64,000 nucleotides of DNA from Streptomyces tsukubensis (GTDB taxonomy: Bacteria > Actinomycetota > Actinomycetes > Streptomycetales > Streptomycetaceae), in contig NZ_CP045178.1 of assembly GCF_009296025.1 (NCBI RefSeq), forward strand, positions 6,696,001 to 6,760,000. The letters run 5' to 3'. The first letter of the stretch is position 1. Each line of letters starts with the position of its first letter. Both the position numbers and the translations under genes were made by a program. Under the pieces are notes generated by a model. That model was given only the letters and a program-made list of their open reading frames with translations, was not told the origin of the DNA and made no database searches. Below are positions 8,864-16,700 of this stretch, piece after piece.

Positions 8864-8894
8864 GGCCGCCGGGACCGGCGGGCACCGCACGCGG

Positions 8895-8941
8895 TTCGCG
8901 CGCCGTACGGTCGCGATCCGCACGATTCGCGCGCCGTACGG
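8895..8941. repeat. 16-nt direct repeat between converging genes
   Basis: TTCGCGCGCCGTACGG occurs at 8895-8910 and again at 8926-8941, between the 3' ends of the beta-lactamase and P450 genes. Both copies contain GTAC-centred dyads and may form alternative hairpins serving as a terminator. Confidence 0.55.
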
Positions 8942-8972
8942 CACACGGGTCACGGGTCACGGGGCGGTCGAC

Positions 8973-10187
8973 TCAACCGCTCGCCCCTGTCCTGACCGGT
9001 AGTGACAGGAGTCCGCGTGAGCGCATCGAGGGCCTCCAGCGCGGATCGGCCTCCGGGTCCTCCAGGGCCAGTCCGGGGAACCGGTCGAAGAGCGCGCGGA
9101 GGGCGATCTCGCCCTCCATCCGGGCCAGCGGGGCGCCCAGACAATAGTGGATGCCGTGGCCGAGAGCGAGGTGACCACCGGCGTCCCTGCCGATGTCGAA
9201 GCGGTCGGGTTCCGGGTAGTGGCGCGGGTCTCGATGGGCGGCGGCGAGGGACAGCAGGACGGTCTCGCCCGCGGGGACGGTGACACCGGCGATGGTGATG
9301 TCCTCGGTGGCGAACCGGCGCATCGCCAGCGGCATGGGCCCGTCGAAACGGGCCAGTTCCTCCACCGCCCCGCTCCACCGGTCGGGGGCGGTGCGTACCG
9401 CGGCCAACTGGTCGGGGTGGTGGAGCAGGGTCAGTACCGCGTTGCCGATGAGGCTGACCGTGTTGTCGTACCCGGCGATCAGGGTGAGGAAGGCGAGGGA
9501 CATCAGTTCGTCCTCGCTGAGCCGGTCACCCTGGTCGCGTACCGCGATCATGGCGGACAGCAGGTCGTCACCGGGGTGCGAGCGTTTGTCCGCCATGAGC
9601 TGTGTGAAGTAGGCCAGCAGGCCGGCGACCGTCTCCTTCGCCGCCGAGGGACCCGCCGGGGCGGGGGCGAAGAGGGCGTCGGTCCAGGAGCGGAAGTCGC
9701 GCCGGTCGGCGGGGGCCACACCGAGGAGGTCGCAGATGACGGTGATGGGCAGGGGCGCGGCATAGGCGGTGATCAGGTCGAAGGACTCCTGCTCCGCCAC
9801 GGCGTCCAACAACTGCTCGGCCGTACGCAGGACGGGCTCACGCAACCGTTCCACCTGGCGCGCAGTGAAGGCCCCCGAGACCAGCCGCCGGATACGGGTG
9901 TGGTCGGGCGGCTCCATGTTGAGCAGGTTGGCGTCCAGAGCCGGCGGCAGCGACATCCCTCGGTAACCACCGGACGCCGCATGCCGTTTGTCCAGGGACA
10001 GCCGGGCGTCCGCCATCGCCTGCCGCACATCGTCGTAGCGAGTGACCAGCCAGGCGGGCAGGCCGTCCGTCCCTGTGACGCGGTGGACCGGCCCTGCCTC
10101 CCGCAGCCGCCCGTAGGCCGCGTACGGGTCGGTGAGCAACTCGGCCACGTCTGAGGCGGGCACCGGCGCGGGTGTGGGAGCGGTCAT
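8973..10187 (-). CDS. Cytochrome P450
   Basis: A 404-residue soluble bacterial P450 (CYP105/107-like by feel) that inserts oxygen using external ferredoxin partners. The haem-binding loop is LGHGIHYCLGAPLAR with the iron ligand Cys 349; the usual Phe seven positions before is Leu. The I-helix reads IAGYDNTVS instead of the common AGHETT: the acid is Asp and the first Thr is Asn, which may alter proton delivery or substrate use. The ExxR region (EELARF) is less canonical in my reading. No ferredoxin or biosynthetic cluster lies beside it, so its substrate is open. Confidence 0.92.
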   Translation of the reverse strand: MTAPTPAPVPASDVAELLTDPYAAYGRLREAGPVHRVTGTDGLPAWLVTRYDDVRQAMADARLSLDKRHAASGGYRGMSLPPALDANLLNMEPPDHTRIRRLVSGAFTARQVERLREPVLRTAEQLLDAVAEQESFDLITAYAAPLPITVICDLLGVAPADRRDFRSWTDALFAPAPAGPSAAKETVAGLLAYFTQLMADKRSHPGDDLLSAMIAVRDQGDRLSEDELMSLAFLTLIAGYDNTVSLIGNAVLTLLHHPDQLAAVRTAPDRWSGAVEELARFDGPMPLAMRRFATEDITIAGVTVPAGETVLLSLAAAHRDPRHYPEPDRFDIGRDAGGHLALGHGIHYCLGAPLARMEGEIALRALFDRFPGLALEDPEADPRWRPSMRSRGLLSLPVRTGASG

Positions 10188-10415
10188 CCGCCGATACTAG
10201 GGGCGGGCCCGCCCTCCCCGGGTGGCTTCGCGGGAAAGCTCACCCGTGGGACGGGCGGCGATTATCGACCTTGGAGCGCCTGGCCGCCAGCGGTGGCCAC
10301 CCGTCGGAATGCGCGATGCCCCGAAGAGCGGGACAGTGAGGAAACCGGGTCGGTAGGAAGCACGGTAGGAAGCATCGTCCACGACGGGGACCGAGGCCGA
10401 GGGAGCGTGCGGATC

Positions 10416-10640
10416 GTGGCAAAGGAAAAGAAGCTCAACAAGGGTGACCAGGTCGAGTGGAGCAGCCACGGGCATGACGTTCCCGGGAAAGTGAAGAAGA
10501 AGATCACGGAACGTGCCGAGGTGGCGGGCCGTACCGTCGACGCCTCGAAGGACGAACCGCAGTACGAGGTGGAGAGCGACAAATCAGGCCGCGACGCCGT
10601 CCACAAACCGGAGTCCCTGCGGAAGAAGGACAGCGACTGA
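10416..10640 (+). CDS. DUF2945 (hypervirulence-associated, TUDOR-like) protein
   Basis: A 74-residue basic protein: KKLNKGDQVEWSSHGHDVPG at the start, then VKKKITERAEVAGRTVDAS and PQYEVESDKSGRDAVHKPES. This pattern is that of DUF2945, a small beta-barrel of unknown function found in bacteria and fungi. I take GTG 10416 with GGGAG ten bases upstream; GTG 10407 is possible but only one base from that site. Highly charged and soluble. No clear link to neighbours. Confidence 0.75.
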   Translation: MAKEKKLNKGDQVEWSSHGHDVPGKVKKKITERAEVAGRTVDASKDEPQYEVESDKSGRDAVHKPESLRKKDSD

Positions 10641-10788
10641 GGAAGAGAGCAGTCGGCTGAAGGGGACAGCCGCTCCGAAGAAGACGAGCGGCCGATGTGG
10701 ACGGTCGGTCGGGCCGGTCGGCAACGACGGTCGGCCGGACCGGCGAGCAACGCGACGATGCCGCCGCGCCCGCGCCTGAACCCCTCAT

Positions 10789-10827
10789 GCGTACGGATCA
10801 CGCGTACGGATCACGCGTACGGATCAC
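10789..10827. repeat. Three tandem 13-nt repeats
   Basis: GCGTACGGATCAC is repeated exactly at 10789-10801, 10802-10814 and 10815-10827, with a degenerate fourth start after it. It sits between the ends of the DUF2945 and MurA-like genes. The unit holds GTAC and GATC sites; its role is unknown. Confidence 0.9.
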
Positions 10828-10869
10828 ACGTACGGGCCGGGGGCGGGCGGAGCGCGGCGGCTTCGTGGT

Positions 10870-12399
10870 CTAGATGTCCCTGAACGTCTCGATCTGCGCG
10901 CCGACCGAATTGAGCCGCTCGGCCAGCTCCTCGTAACCTCGGTTGATGACGTAGACGTTGCGCAGCACCGACGTGCCCTCGGCGGCCATCATCGCGAGCA
11001 GGACGACCACGGCGGGGCGCAGCGCGGGCGGGCACATCATCTCGGCGGCCCGCCAGCGGGTCGGCCCCTCGACCAGGACCCGGTGGGGGTCGAGGAGTTG
11101 GAGCCTGCTGCCCAGCCGGTTCAGGTCCGTCAGGTAGATCGCCCGGTTGTCGTACACCCAGTCGTGGATCAGCGTCTTGCCCTGCGCGACCGCGGCGATG
11201 GCGGCGAAGAAGGGCACGTTGTCGATGTTGAGGCCGGGGAAGGGCATCGGGTGGATCTTGTCGATCGGCGCCTCCAGCTTGGAGGGGCGGACGGTGATGT
11301 CGACCAGCCGGGTACGTCCGTTGTCGGCGTGGTACTCCGGAGTGCGGTCGTGGTCGAGACCCATCTCCTCAAGGACCGCGAGTTCGATCTCCAGGAATTC
11401 GACGGGTGCCCTGCGGATGGTCAGTTCCGACTCGGTGACCACCGCTGCGGCCAGCAGGCTCATCGCCTCCACCGGGTCCTCGGAGGGGGAGTAGTCCACG
11501 TCCGTGTCGATCTCGGGTACGCCGTGCACGGTGAGCGTGGTGGTGCCGATCCCCTCGACCTGGACGCCCAGCGCCTCCAGGAAGAAGCAGAGGTCCTGGA
11601 CCATGTAGTTGGATGAGGCGTTACGGATGACGGTCACGCCGTCGTTGCGCGCGGCGGCGAGGAGCGCGTTCTCCGTCACGGTGTCCCCGCGCTCGGTCAG
11701 TACGATGGGGCGCTCGGGGGAGACCGCGCGCTCGACCTCCGCGTGGTAGAGCCCGTCCGTCGCGGTGATGTCGAGGCCGAAGCGGCGCAGGGCGATCATG
11801 TGCGGCTCGATCGTCCGGGTGCCCAGGTCGCAGCCGCCCGCGTACGGGAGCTTGAAGTGGTCCATTTTGTGCAGCAGCGGACCGAGGAACATGATGATGG
11901 AGCGGGTCCTGCGCGCGGCCTCGGCGTCGATGGCGTCCATGTCGAGCCTGGCCGGCGGGACGATCTCCAGATCGGTGCCGTCGTTGATCCAACGGGCCCG
12001 GACGCCGATGGAGTTCAGCACTTCGAGGAGACGGTAGACCTCCTCGATACGGGCCACCCGCCGCAGCACCGTGCGGCCCTTGTTCAGCAGGGAGGCGCAG
12101 AGCAGCGCCACGCACGCGTTCTTGCTCGTCTTGACGTCGATCGAACCGGAGAGACGTCGCCCGCCGACGACCCGCAGGTGCATCGGGCCCGAGTAGCCGA
12201 GCGAGACAATCTCGCTGTCCAGCGCCTCGCCGATACGGGCGATCATCTCAAGACTGATGTTCTGATTGCCACGCTCAATCCGGTTGACCGCGCTCTGACT
12301 TGTCGCAAGGGCTTCGGCGAGTTGTGACTGGGTCCAGCCCCTGTGCTGGCGGGCGTCACGGATGAGCTTGCCGATACGTACAAGGTAATCGTCTGCCAT
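10870..12399 (-). CDS. XRE-type HTH fused to a MurA-like enolpyruvyl transferase
   Basis: A 509-residue fusion. Residues 5-65 are a Cro/C1-type helix-turn-helix (WTQSQLAEALATSQSAVNRI). From about 72 to the end runs an EPSP/MurA-fold domain: LRVVGGRRLSGSIDVKTSKN with Lys93-Asn94 of the active site, and AGGCDLGTRTIEPH with Cys190 at the place of the PEP-binding Cys of MurA. Retention of Lys, Asn and Cys suggests UDP-GlcNAc binding or activity. As I recall, S. coelicolor has the same fusion next to aconitase (SCO5998). It may be a second MurA that also senses its substrate to regulate genes. The upstream base run holds a near-palindromic ATCTCACATATGAGAT sequence at 12413-12428, a possible own operator. 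Confidence 0.85.
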   Translation of the reverse strand: MADDYLVRIGKLIRDARQHRGWTQSQLAEALATSQSAVNRIERGNQNISLEMIARIGEALDSEIVSLGYSGPMHLRVVGGRRLSGSIDVKTSKNACVALLCASLLNKGRTVLRRVARIEEVYRLLEVLNSIGVRARWINDGTDLEIVPPARLDMDAIDAEAARRTRSIIMFLGPLLHKMDHFKLPYAGGCDLGTRTIEPHMIALRRFGLDITATDGLYHAEVERAVSPERPIVLTERGDTVTENALLAAARNDGVTVIRNASSNYMVQDLCFFLEALGVQVEGIGTTTLTVHGVPEIDTDVDYSPSEDPVEAMSLLAAAVVTESELTIRRAPVEFLEIELAVLEEMGLDHDRTPEYHADNGRTRLVDITVRPSKLEAPIDKIHPMPFPGLNIDNVPFFAAIAAVAQGKTLIHDWVYDNRAIYLTDLNRLGSRLQLLDPHRVLVEGPTRWRAAEMMCPPALRPAVVVLLAMMAAEGTSVLRNVYVINRGYEELAERLNSVGAQIETFRDI

Positions 12400-12412
12400 G
12401 GCGGCAGGTTAT

Positions 12413-12428
12413 CTCACATATGAGATGA
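12413..12428. promoter_or_regulatory. Palindrome upstream of the XRE-MurA gene
   Basis: ATCTCACATATGAGAT lies 14 bp upstream of the start codon. Arms ATCTCA and TGAGAT are exact complements around CATA. Its position and the helix-turn-helix on the encoded protein make it a candidate autoregulatory operator. Confidence 0.55.
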
Positions 12429-12470
12429 GGGCGCGGTGGGGGGTGGTGTGGCGTTGGCCGTGTCGGACGG

Positions 12471-12671
12471 TCAGCGCCGCTTCGCCTTCTTGGTGGTCCT
12501 GCGCCAGCCGAAGGGACCGGGAAGGTCCATGGACGTGGTGCGCCTCCCGGTGCTGCTCGTGGTGTGCCGCGGCCCCTTGGAGCCGCCGGAGGTGACAGAC
12601 CACGACCGCTTGTTGATGTTGAGCCGCACCCCGGGCAAAATGCGGAAACTCTTGCGGAAGGTGATGGGCAT
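12471..12671 (-). CDS. DUF4236 domain small protein
   Basis: A 66-residue basic protein. ITFRKSFRILPGVRLNINKR followed by SWSVTSG and GRRTTSMDLPGPFGWR match the DUF4236 family (RKS..LGPGVRLN..K.g.S, then GRRTT..LPGtG), small proteins of unknown function, usually one short beta domain at the N-terminus. ATG 12671 is preceded by GAGGGAG. It is on the same strand as the MurA-like gene but lies upstream of it with its own start. Confidence 0.75.
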   Translation of the reverse strand: MPITFRKSFRILPGVRLNINKRSWSVTSGGSKGPRHTTSSTGRRTTSMDLPGPFGWRRTTKKAKRR

Positions 12672-12968
12672 GCTCGGCTCCCTCGCTTTCGCTGCTCAGA
12701 CCCCGGCCGGCCCTTCGCCGCCCCGGCTCCGTCTCATCCGGGTGACCCGAAAGCGGTCGCGCATGCCTGATGTCTTGCGCACGCGTACGGATGTGGGGCC
12801 GTACGCGTGGCTCGGTCATCGGGAGCGTCCCGGCGGACGGCGGAGTCTCTGGGCCGGGAGGCATCGCCTGAGGTACTGGGGGCGCGCCCGGCGCCGTCCG
12901 GCCGCGACCGGTTCACCCGCACTGCTCGTACTGGGTGTCCTCGCCAGGGGGGGGCGGGGGAGGGGCCG

Positions 12969-13166
12969 CAGCTCACGGCCCTGTTCGCCGTGCGACACAG
13001 GGAGGCGCCGGCCGGTCCGCGGGCACAGATCTTCACCACGGGCGTCAGCCTGAAGATCACCGGCTTCGCTCTCGGCGCCGCTGTCGCGGGCCCCGTGGCC
13101 GCCCGATCGCTACCGGCCGCCCTGCTGGGCGCGGGGTGCCTCGTACTCATCAGCGCGGGGCCGGCT
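12969..13166 (+). pseudogene. 3' remnant of an MFS transporter
   Basis: One frame reads LTALFAVRHREAPAGPRAQI, then FTTGVSLKITGFALGAAVAG and ARSLPAALLGAG. This matches the last loop and helix of drug/sugar MFS carriers in Streptomyces, and GC at third positions is very high as in real genes. No upstream MFS sequence, start or ribosome site is seen; 12672-12968 holds nothing else I recognise. It looks like the surviving 3' end of a deleted transporter that once faced the TetR gene. Confidence 0.5.
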
Positions 13167-13216
13167 CCGCCCTCGGTGGCCGCAAGCGCCTCGACGTCGT
13201 CCGATCAGCTGTCCGA

Positions 13217-13816
13217 TCAGCCGTGGTGGACGGAAGCGCGGAGATGGGCGATGCTCCGGTCGACAGCGGCCTCCAGGTAAGTGGAGTCGCCCGTGGTCAT
13301 GAGGATCAGCACGCCGCCCTGGACGCCCGCCAGCAGGGCCGCGGCCTCTTGATCGGCGTCCAGGTCATGCCCGATCTCGCCACTGTCCTGCATGTGGCGG
13401 ATTCCCGAGGTGAGTTGTAGGTGCCACCGGCCGAGCAGTTCGCCTGCCACGGCCCTGGTGGCGTCGGTGGTCCCGCCCAGTTGGGCCAGGGCCGTGTGGA
13501 GGGGGCAGTCGCTGCCCTGGGAGCGGTAGCGGGCGACGACCTTGTCGCGCCACCGCTGCCAGGCCGCCCAGGAAGTGAGAGCGCCGAGTTCCGGCTGCTG
13601 CTCGTCGATCACCCGGGCCGCCTCGTACTGGGCGACAGCGAGGAGCAGTCCGTCCTTCCCATCGGGAAAATAGTGGAAGAGTTGGCTCTTGCTGGTCGCC
13701 GTGTGGGCCATGACGTCCTCCAGCCGTACCGCGAACACACCTTGCGCGCGAATCCGGTCTGCGGCCCCCTCGACGATGCGCTGCCTGGTCGCGGCGCCCT
13801 TGCGGGTCAACTGCAT
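13217..13816 (-). CDS. TetR-family transcriptional regulator
   Basis: A 199-residue TetR repressor. The DNA-binding part (residues 8-55) reads ATRQRIVEGAADRI, VRLEDVMAHTATSKSQLFHY and FPDGKDGLL; the rest is the ligand-binding helix bundle, with CPLHTALAQLG as in YcdC/AcrR-like C-terminal domains. ATG 13816 has GGGAGG six bases upstream; the reading frame extends further but without protein-like sequence. It may control the quinone reductase upstream on the same strand, the lost MFS gene or both. Confidence 0.88.
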   Translation of the reverse strand: MQLTRKGAATRQRIVEGAADRIRAQGVFAVRLEDVMAHTATSKSQLFHYFPDGKDGLLLAVAQYEAARVIDEQQPELGALTSWAAWQRWRDKVVARYRSQGSDCPLHTALAQLGGTTDATRAVAGELLGRWHLQLTSGIRHMQDSGEIGHDLDADQEAAALLAGVQGGVLILMTTGDSTYLEAAVDRSIAHLRASVHHG

Positions 13817-13963
13817 GGGTCCTCCCGGTGCGGGTTGTTGTGTTCGGTGCGGGCCTGTCGTGTTCCGTCCGAGCGGGCCGGAGGGCCCGGTCATGGCGGG
13901 TCGTGCCGTCGAGGCGTGTCGTGGCGGGTCGGATCGGGTGAGGAGGGAGAGGGACGGCCGGGG

Positions 13964-14926
13964 TCAGGGCAGGAGCAGCAGTTTGCCGGTGGTACGGCGT
14001 GACTCGATGTCAGCGTGGGCGCGGGCCGCGTCAGCGAGCGGGTAGCGGCCGGTGACGCGCGGGACGAGCCGCCCCGCCAGGACCAGGTCGAACACCTCCC
14101 CCGTCCGCCGCAGCAGGGACTCGCGGGTGGCCACGTGGTGGTGCACCACGGGATAGGTCAGCAGGATGCTGTTGGGGAGGTCGGTGGGGCGCAGCGTCGG
14201 GGTGCCCATGAAGGGGCCGTAGTAGGCGTGCACCCCGTGCGGGCGCAGGGCCAGTTGGGAGGAGCGGAACGTTCCGGTACCGCCGCCGTCGTAGACGACA
14301 TCGGCGCCCCGGCCGTCGGTGAGCTCCCTGATCCGCGTCTCGAAGCCGCCGCCGGAGTGCACCAGTACCTGCTCGGCCCCTGCCTCCTTCGCGAGGGGCA
14401 CCTTCTCCTCGCGGGAGACGAGGCCGATCACCCGGCCGCCGCGCGCCCTGATCATCTGCGTGAGCAACTGGCCGACGCCGCCCGCCGCCGCGTGCACCAC
14501 CGCGGTGTCGTCCGGGCCGATCGGATAGGTCTCGGTGCTCAGGTGGCTGGCGGTGAGGCCCTGCATCATCACAGCGGCGGCGGTCTCGTCGCTGATGCCG
14601 TCGGGCACCTTGACGAGCGAGTCCGCGGGGACGGCGAGCAACTCCGCGTAGCTGCCGGGGTGGTAGAACCAGGCCACCCGGTCACCGACGGTCAAGTCCT
14701 GGACCCCCTCACCGAGGGCGACGACGTGGCCCATCCCCTCGGCTCCGAGGACCGCGGGCGCGGCCCAGCCAGGACCACCCCCGGTGCGGGCGCCGACATC
14801 CATGTAGTTCACGCCGGCCGCGCCCAGCCGCACCAGCGCCTCGCCGGGGCCCGGTGCCGGCTCCGGCAGCTCGGTCCAGCGCAGGACCTCGGGGCCGCCG
14901 TGTTCCTCGATACGGATCGCGTGCAT
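13964..14926 (-). CDS. NADPH:quinone reductase-like MDR protein
   Basis: A 320-residue zinc-free medium-chain dehydrogenase. The N-terminal GroES-like domain is followed by a Rossmann domain with VHAAAGGVGQLLTQM, the nucleotide-binding signature of QOR enzymes that reduce quinones with NADPH, and then VYDGGGTGTF. Zinc ligands of alcohol dehydrogenases are absent. Start ATG 14926 (MHAIRIEEHGGPEVL) is standard for the family. A promoter with a dyad over its -35 and three stem-loop repeats in its leader suggest tight regulation. Likely role: detoxifying quinones or other electrophiles. Confidence 0.9.
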   Translation of the reverse strand: MHAIRIEEHGGPEVLRWTELPEPAPGPGEALVRLGAAGVNYMDVGARTGGGPGWAAPAVLGAEGMGHVVALGEGVQDLTVGDRVAWFYHPGSYAELLAVPADSLVKVPDGISDETAAAVMMQGLTASHLSTETYPIGPDDTAVVHAAAGGVGQLLTQMIRARGGRVIGLVSREEKVPLAKEAGAEQVLVHSGGGFETRIRELTDGRGADVVYDGGGTGTFRSSQLALRPHGVHAYYGPFMGTPTLRPTDLPNSILLTYPVVHHHVATRESLLRRTGEVFDLVLAGRLVPRVTGRYPLADAARAHADIESRRTTGKLLLLP

Positions 14927-14966
14927 GGGATGACACCTCTCTGCTCTCTGCGTGCGGTCGGCGGAC

Positions 14967-15057
14967 GCCCTCAAAGGGCTGTCGTTGGGGGACGCGCCCT
15001 CAACGGGCGCGTCGGTGGGGGAGCGCGCCCTCAAAAAGAGCGTCGGTGGGGGAACGC
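14967..15057. repeat. Three 29-31-nt stem-loop repeats in a leader
   Basis: Three degenerate copies start at 14967, 14996 and 15027. Each has GCCCTCAA then a GC-rich part ending GTCGGTGGGGGA. The middle copy contains a perfect hairpin, GCGCCC-TCAAC-GGGCGC. They lie between the promoter and start codon of the quinone reductase, so would be transcribed in its leader. Confidence 0.8.
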
Positions 15058-15061
15058 CAGC

Positions 15062-15096
15062 ACCGTAGGACGACAGAATTGGACCGGCAAGTCCAA
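15062..15096 (-). promoter_or_regulatory. Promoter and operator of the quinone reductase gene
   Basis: On the minus strand TTGCCG (15090-15085), a 17-nt spacer and TACGGT (15067-15062) form a good vegetative promoter. An 18-bp dyad, TTGGACCGGCAAGTCCAA at 15079-15096, overlaps the -35 element: arms TTGGAC/GTCCAA. This is where a repressor, such as the nearby TetR or an HxlR/MarR protein, would act. Confidence 0.65.
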
Positions 15097-15168
15097 ACTT
15101 GTGGGCCGGTTCGCGCTTCCTCCCGGCACCGATCGCCCACCGCGCCGACCTGGCGGCGGAGTCGAGCC

Positions 15169-16428
15169 TCAGGACTGGTCACCGTCCTGGGGGACGCCGT
15201 CGCCGGAAAAGCCGGGCGCGGCCTCCGTGGCCAGCAGGTGCTCGGCGCCGCCTTCGAGGGCCTGGGCCGTCTCGATCGAGCGGGGGAGCATGGTCTTCTC
15301 GTAGGCGCGGACGGCGTCGCCGACGGTGGCCGCGTTCGCGAGTGCGAGTGCGAGGTCGGAGGCGTCGAGCATGGCGAGGTTGACGCCGACGCCGAGCGGC
15401 GGCATGAGGTGGGCCGCGTCCCCGAGCAGGGTCACTGTCGGGTCGTGCTCCCAGGTGTGCGGGACGGGGAGGGCGAGGATCGGGCGGTCGACGTAAGGGC
15501 CGTCGTTGTCCGTGATCATCCGCCGCATACGGGGCGACCAGTGGGCGTAGCGCTCCAGGAGCTGGGCGCGGATCCCGTCGGTGTCACCCGGCGTCAGGCC
15601 GCTCGCCCGGATCCAGTCGGCCGGGGCGCGCTGGATGAGGTAGACGCGAATGCGGTCGCCGCCGGCCCGCTGGGCGAACATGGCACGCTCGCCGTCGGCG
15701 GCGTGCGCCCCACCCTGACCGACCAGCTCGGCGAGGTCGGGGTGACGGTTCTCGACGTCGTGGAACCGCGCCTCAAGGAAGCTCACCCCGGAGTACGCGG
15801 GGACAGCGCAGGACACGGCCGGGCGTACGCGGGAGAAGGCGCCGTCGGCGCCGATGACCAGATCGGTCTCGACAACATCGGAAGCGGCGGCGGCGTCGGC
15901 GGAACCGGTGATGGCGTCGGCGGGGGAGTCACCGCCGGAGCCGATGGCCGAGTCCGCGGCCGAGCCTGTGGCCGAGTGGGCGAAGTGCAGTCGGCGCACC
16001 CCATCGGCGGAGCCGCTGACGCGTTTGAGGGTATGGCCCCAGCGCACGGTGCCTGGCCGTAGCGAGCCGAGCAGGAGGTCGCGCAGCCGGCCTCGGTCGA
16101 TTTCCGGCTTGAACAGTTCATCGGGGCTCGGGACGAGGTGGTCCGTGATCGTGCCCATGAGGTCCAGCTGGCGCATTTCCTGCCCTTCGGGGCGGGCCAG
16201 CTCGAAGAACCTGTCGAGCAGTCCGGCCTCGCGCAGGGCGATCTGACCGTTGTCGGCGTGCAGGTCCAGGGTGCCGCCCTGGTCGCGTGCGTCGGGCCCG
16301 GCGTCGCGGTCGTAGACGGTGACCGCGACGCCGTGCAGCTGGAGGATACGGGCGCAGGTCAGCCCGCCGGGCCCGGCTCCGATGACGCTGATCCTGGCGT
16401 GGCCGGGAGCGCGTTTCTGAGAAGTCAT
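15169..16428 (-). CDS. TetX-like FAD-dependent monooxygenase
   Basis: A 419-residue group A flavin monooxygenase. FAD motifs are VIGAGPGGLTCARIL near residue 16, DLVIGADGAFSRVR (DG motif) and TLLGDAAHLMPPLGVGVNLA (GD motif). Stretches such as GGTLDLHADNGQIALREAGL and KPEIDRGRLRDLLLGSL closely recall TetX tetracycline destructases. A 30-residue Ser/Gly/Ala/Asp-rich insert (around residues 155-190) precedes the DG motif and looks like a lineage-specific loop. ATG 16428 is the family start. It is divergent from a TetR gene, the usual layout of an inducible drug-modifying enzyme. Substrate (tetracycline, rifamycin, aromatic) is unproven. Confidence 0.85.
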   Translation of the reverse strand: MTSQKRAPGHARISVIGAGPGGLTCARILQLHGVAVTVYDRDAGPDARDQGGTLDLHADNGQIALREAGLLDRFFELARPEGQEMRQLDLMGTITDHLVPSPDELFKPEIDRGRLRDLLLGSLRPGTVRWGHTLKRVSGSADGVRRLHFAHSATGSAADSAIGSGGDSPADAITGSADAAAASDVVETDLVIGADGAFSRVRPAVSCAVPAYSGVSFLEARFHDVENRHPDLAELVGQGGAHAADGERAMFAQRAGGDRIRVYLIQRAPADWIRASGLTPGDTDGIRAQLLERYAHWSPRMRRMITDNDGPYVDRPILALPVPHTWEHDPTVTLLGDAAHLMPPLGVGVNLAMLDASDLALALANAATVGDAVRAYEKTMLPRSIETAQALEGGAEHLLATEAAPGFSGDGVPQDGDQS

Positions 16429-16634
16429 GAGTCTTCCAATCTTCGGGCGTGCCGTCGGCCGAGATGCCGGGCCGTCGGTCGTGACGCGAGAGGAGATGAG
16501 TGCGGGAGGAGGGGTGGGGTGGCGTCCACGGCAACCGCCGAACCGCCAACCGCCGAAGACGAGGCCCACAGCGTGGCTGCGCCGCCCATCGGCCCGGCTC
16601 CCCCGCTGGCCTGCGGCTCCCCGACCCCAAAAGT

Positions 16635-16670
16635 AGAATAAGACAAAAAGTGGAACACGACAACTTATTC
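16635..16670. promoter_or_regulatory. Promoter/operator between the TetX-like and TetR genes
   Basis: On the minus strand TTGTCG (16663-16658), a 17-nt spacer and TATTCT (16640-16635) form a promoter for the monooxygenase. A 19-bp near-dyad at 16648-16666 (arms AAGTGG and CAACTT) covers spacer and -35, and wider arms GAATAAG/CTTATTC lie at 16636-16642 and 16664-16670. The AT-rich patch contrasts with its surroundings and is a strong TetR operator candidate. Confidence 0.65.
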
Positions 16671-16700
16671 ACGGATGCCGCGATCGATTAAGCTGAGGCC

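Noticed and set aside
10789..10827. CRISPR-like array from the 13-nt repeats
   Set aside because: The copies are directly adjacent with no spacers and only 13 nt long.
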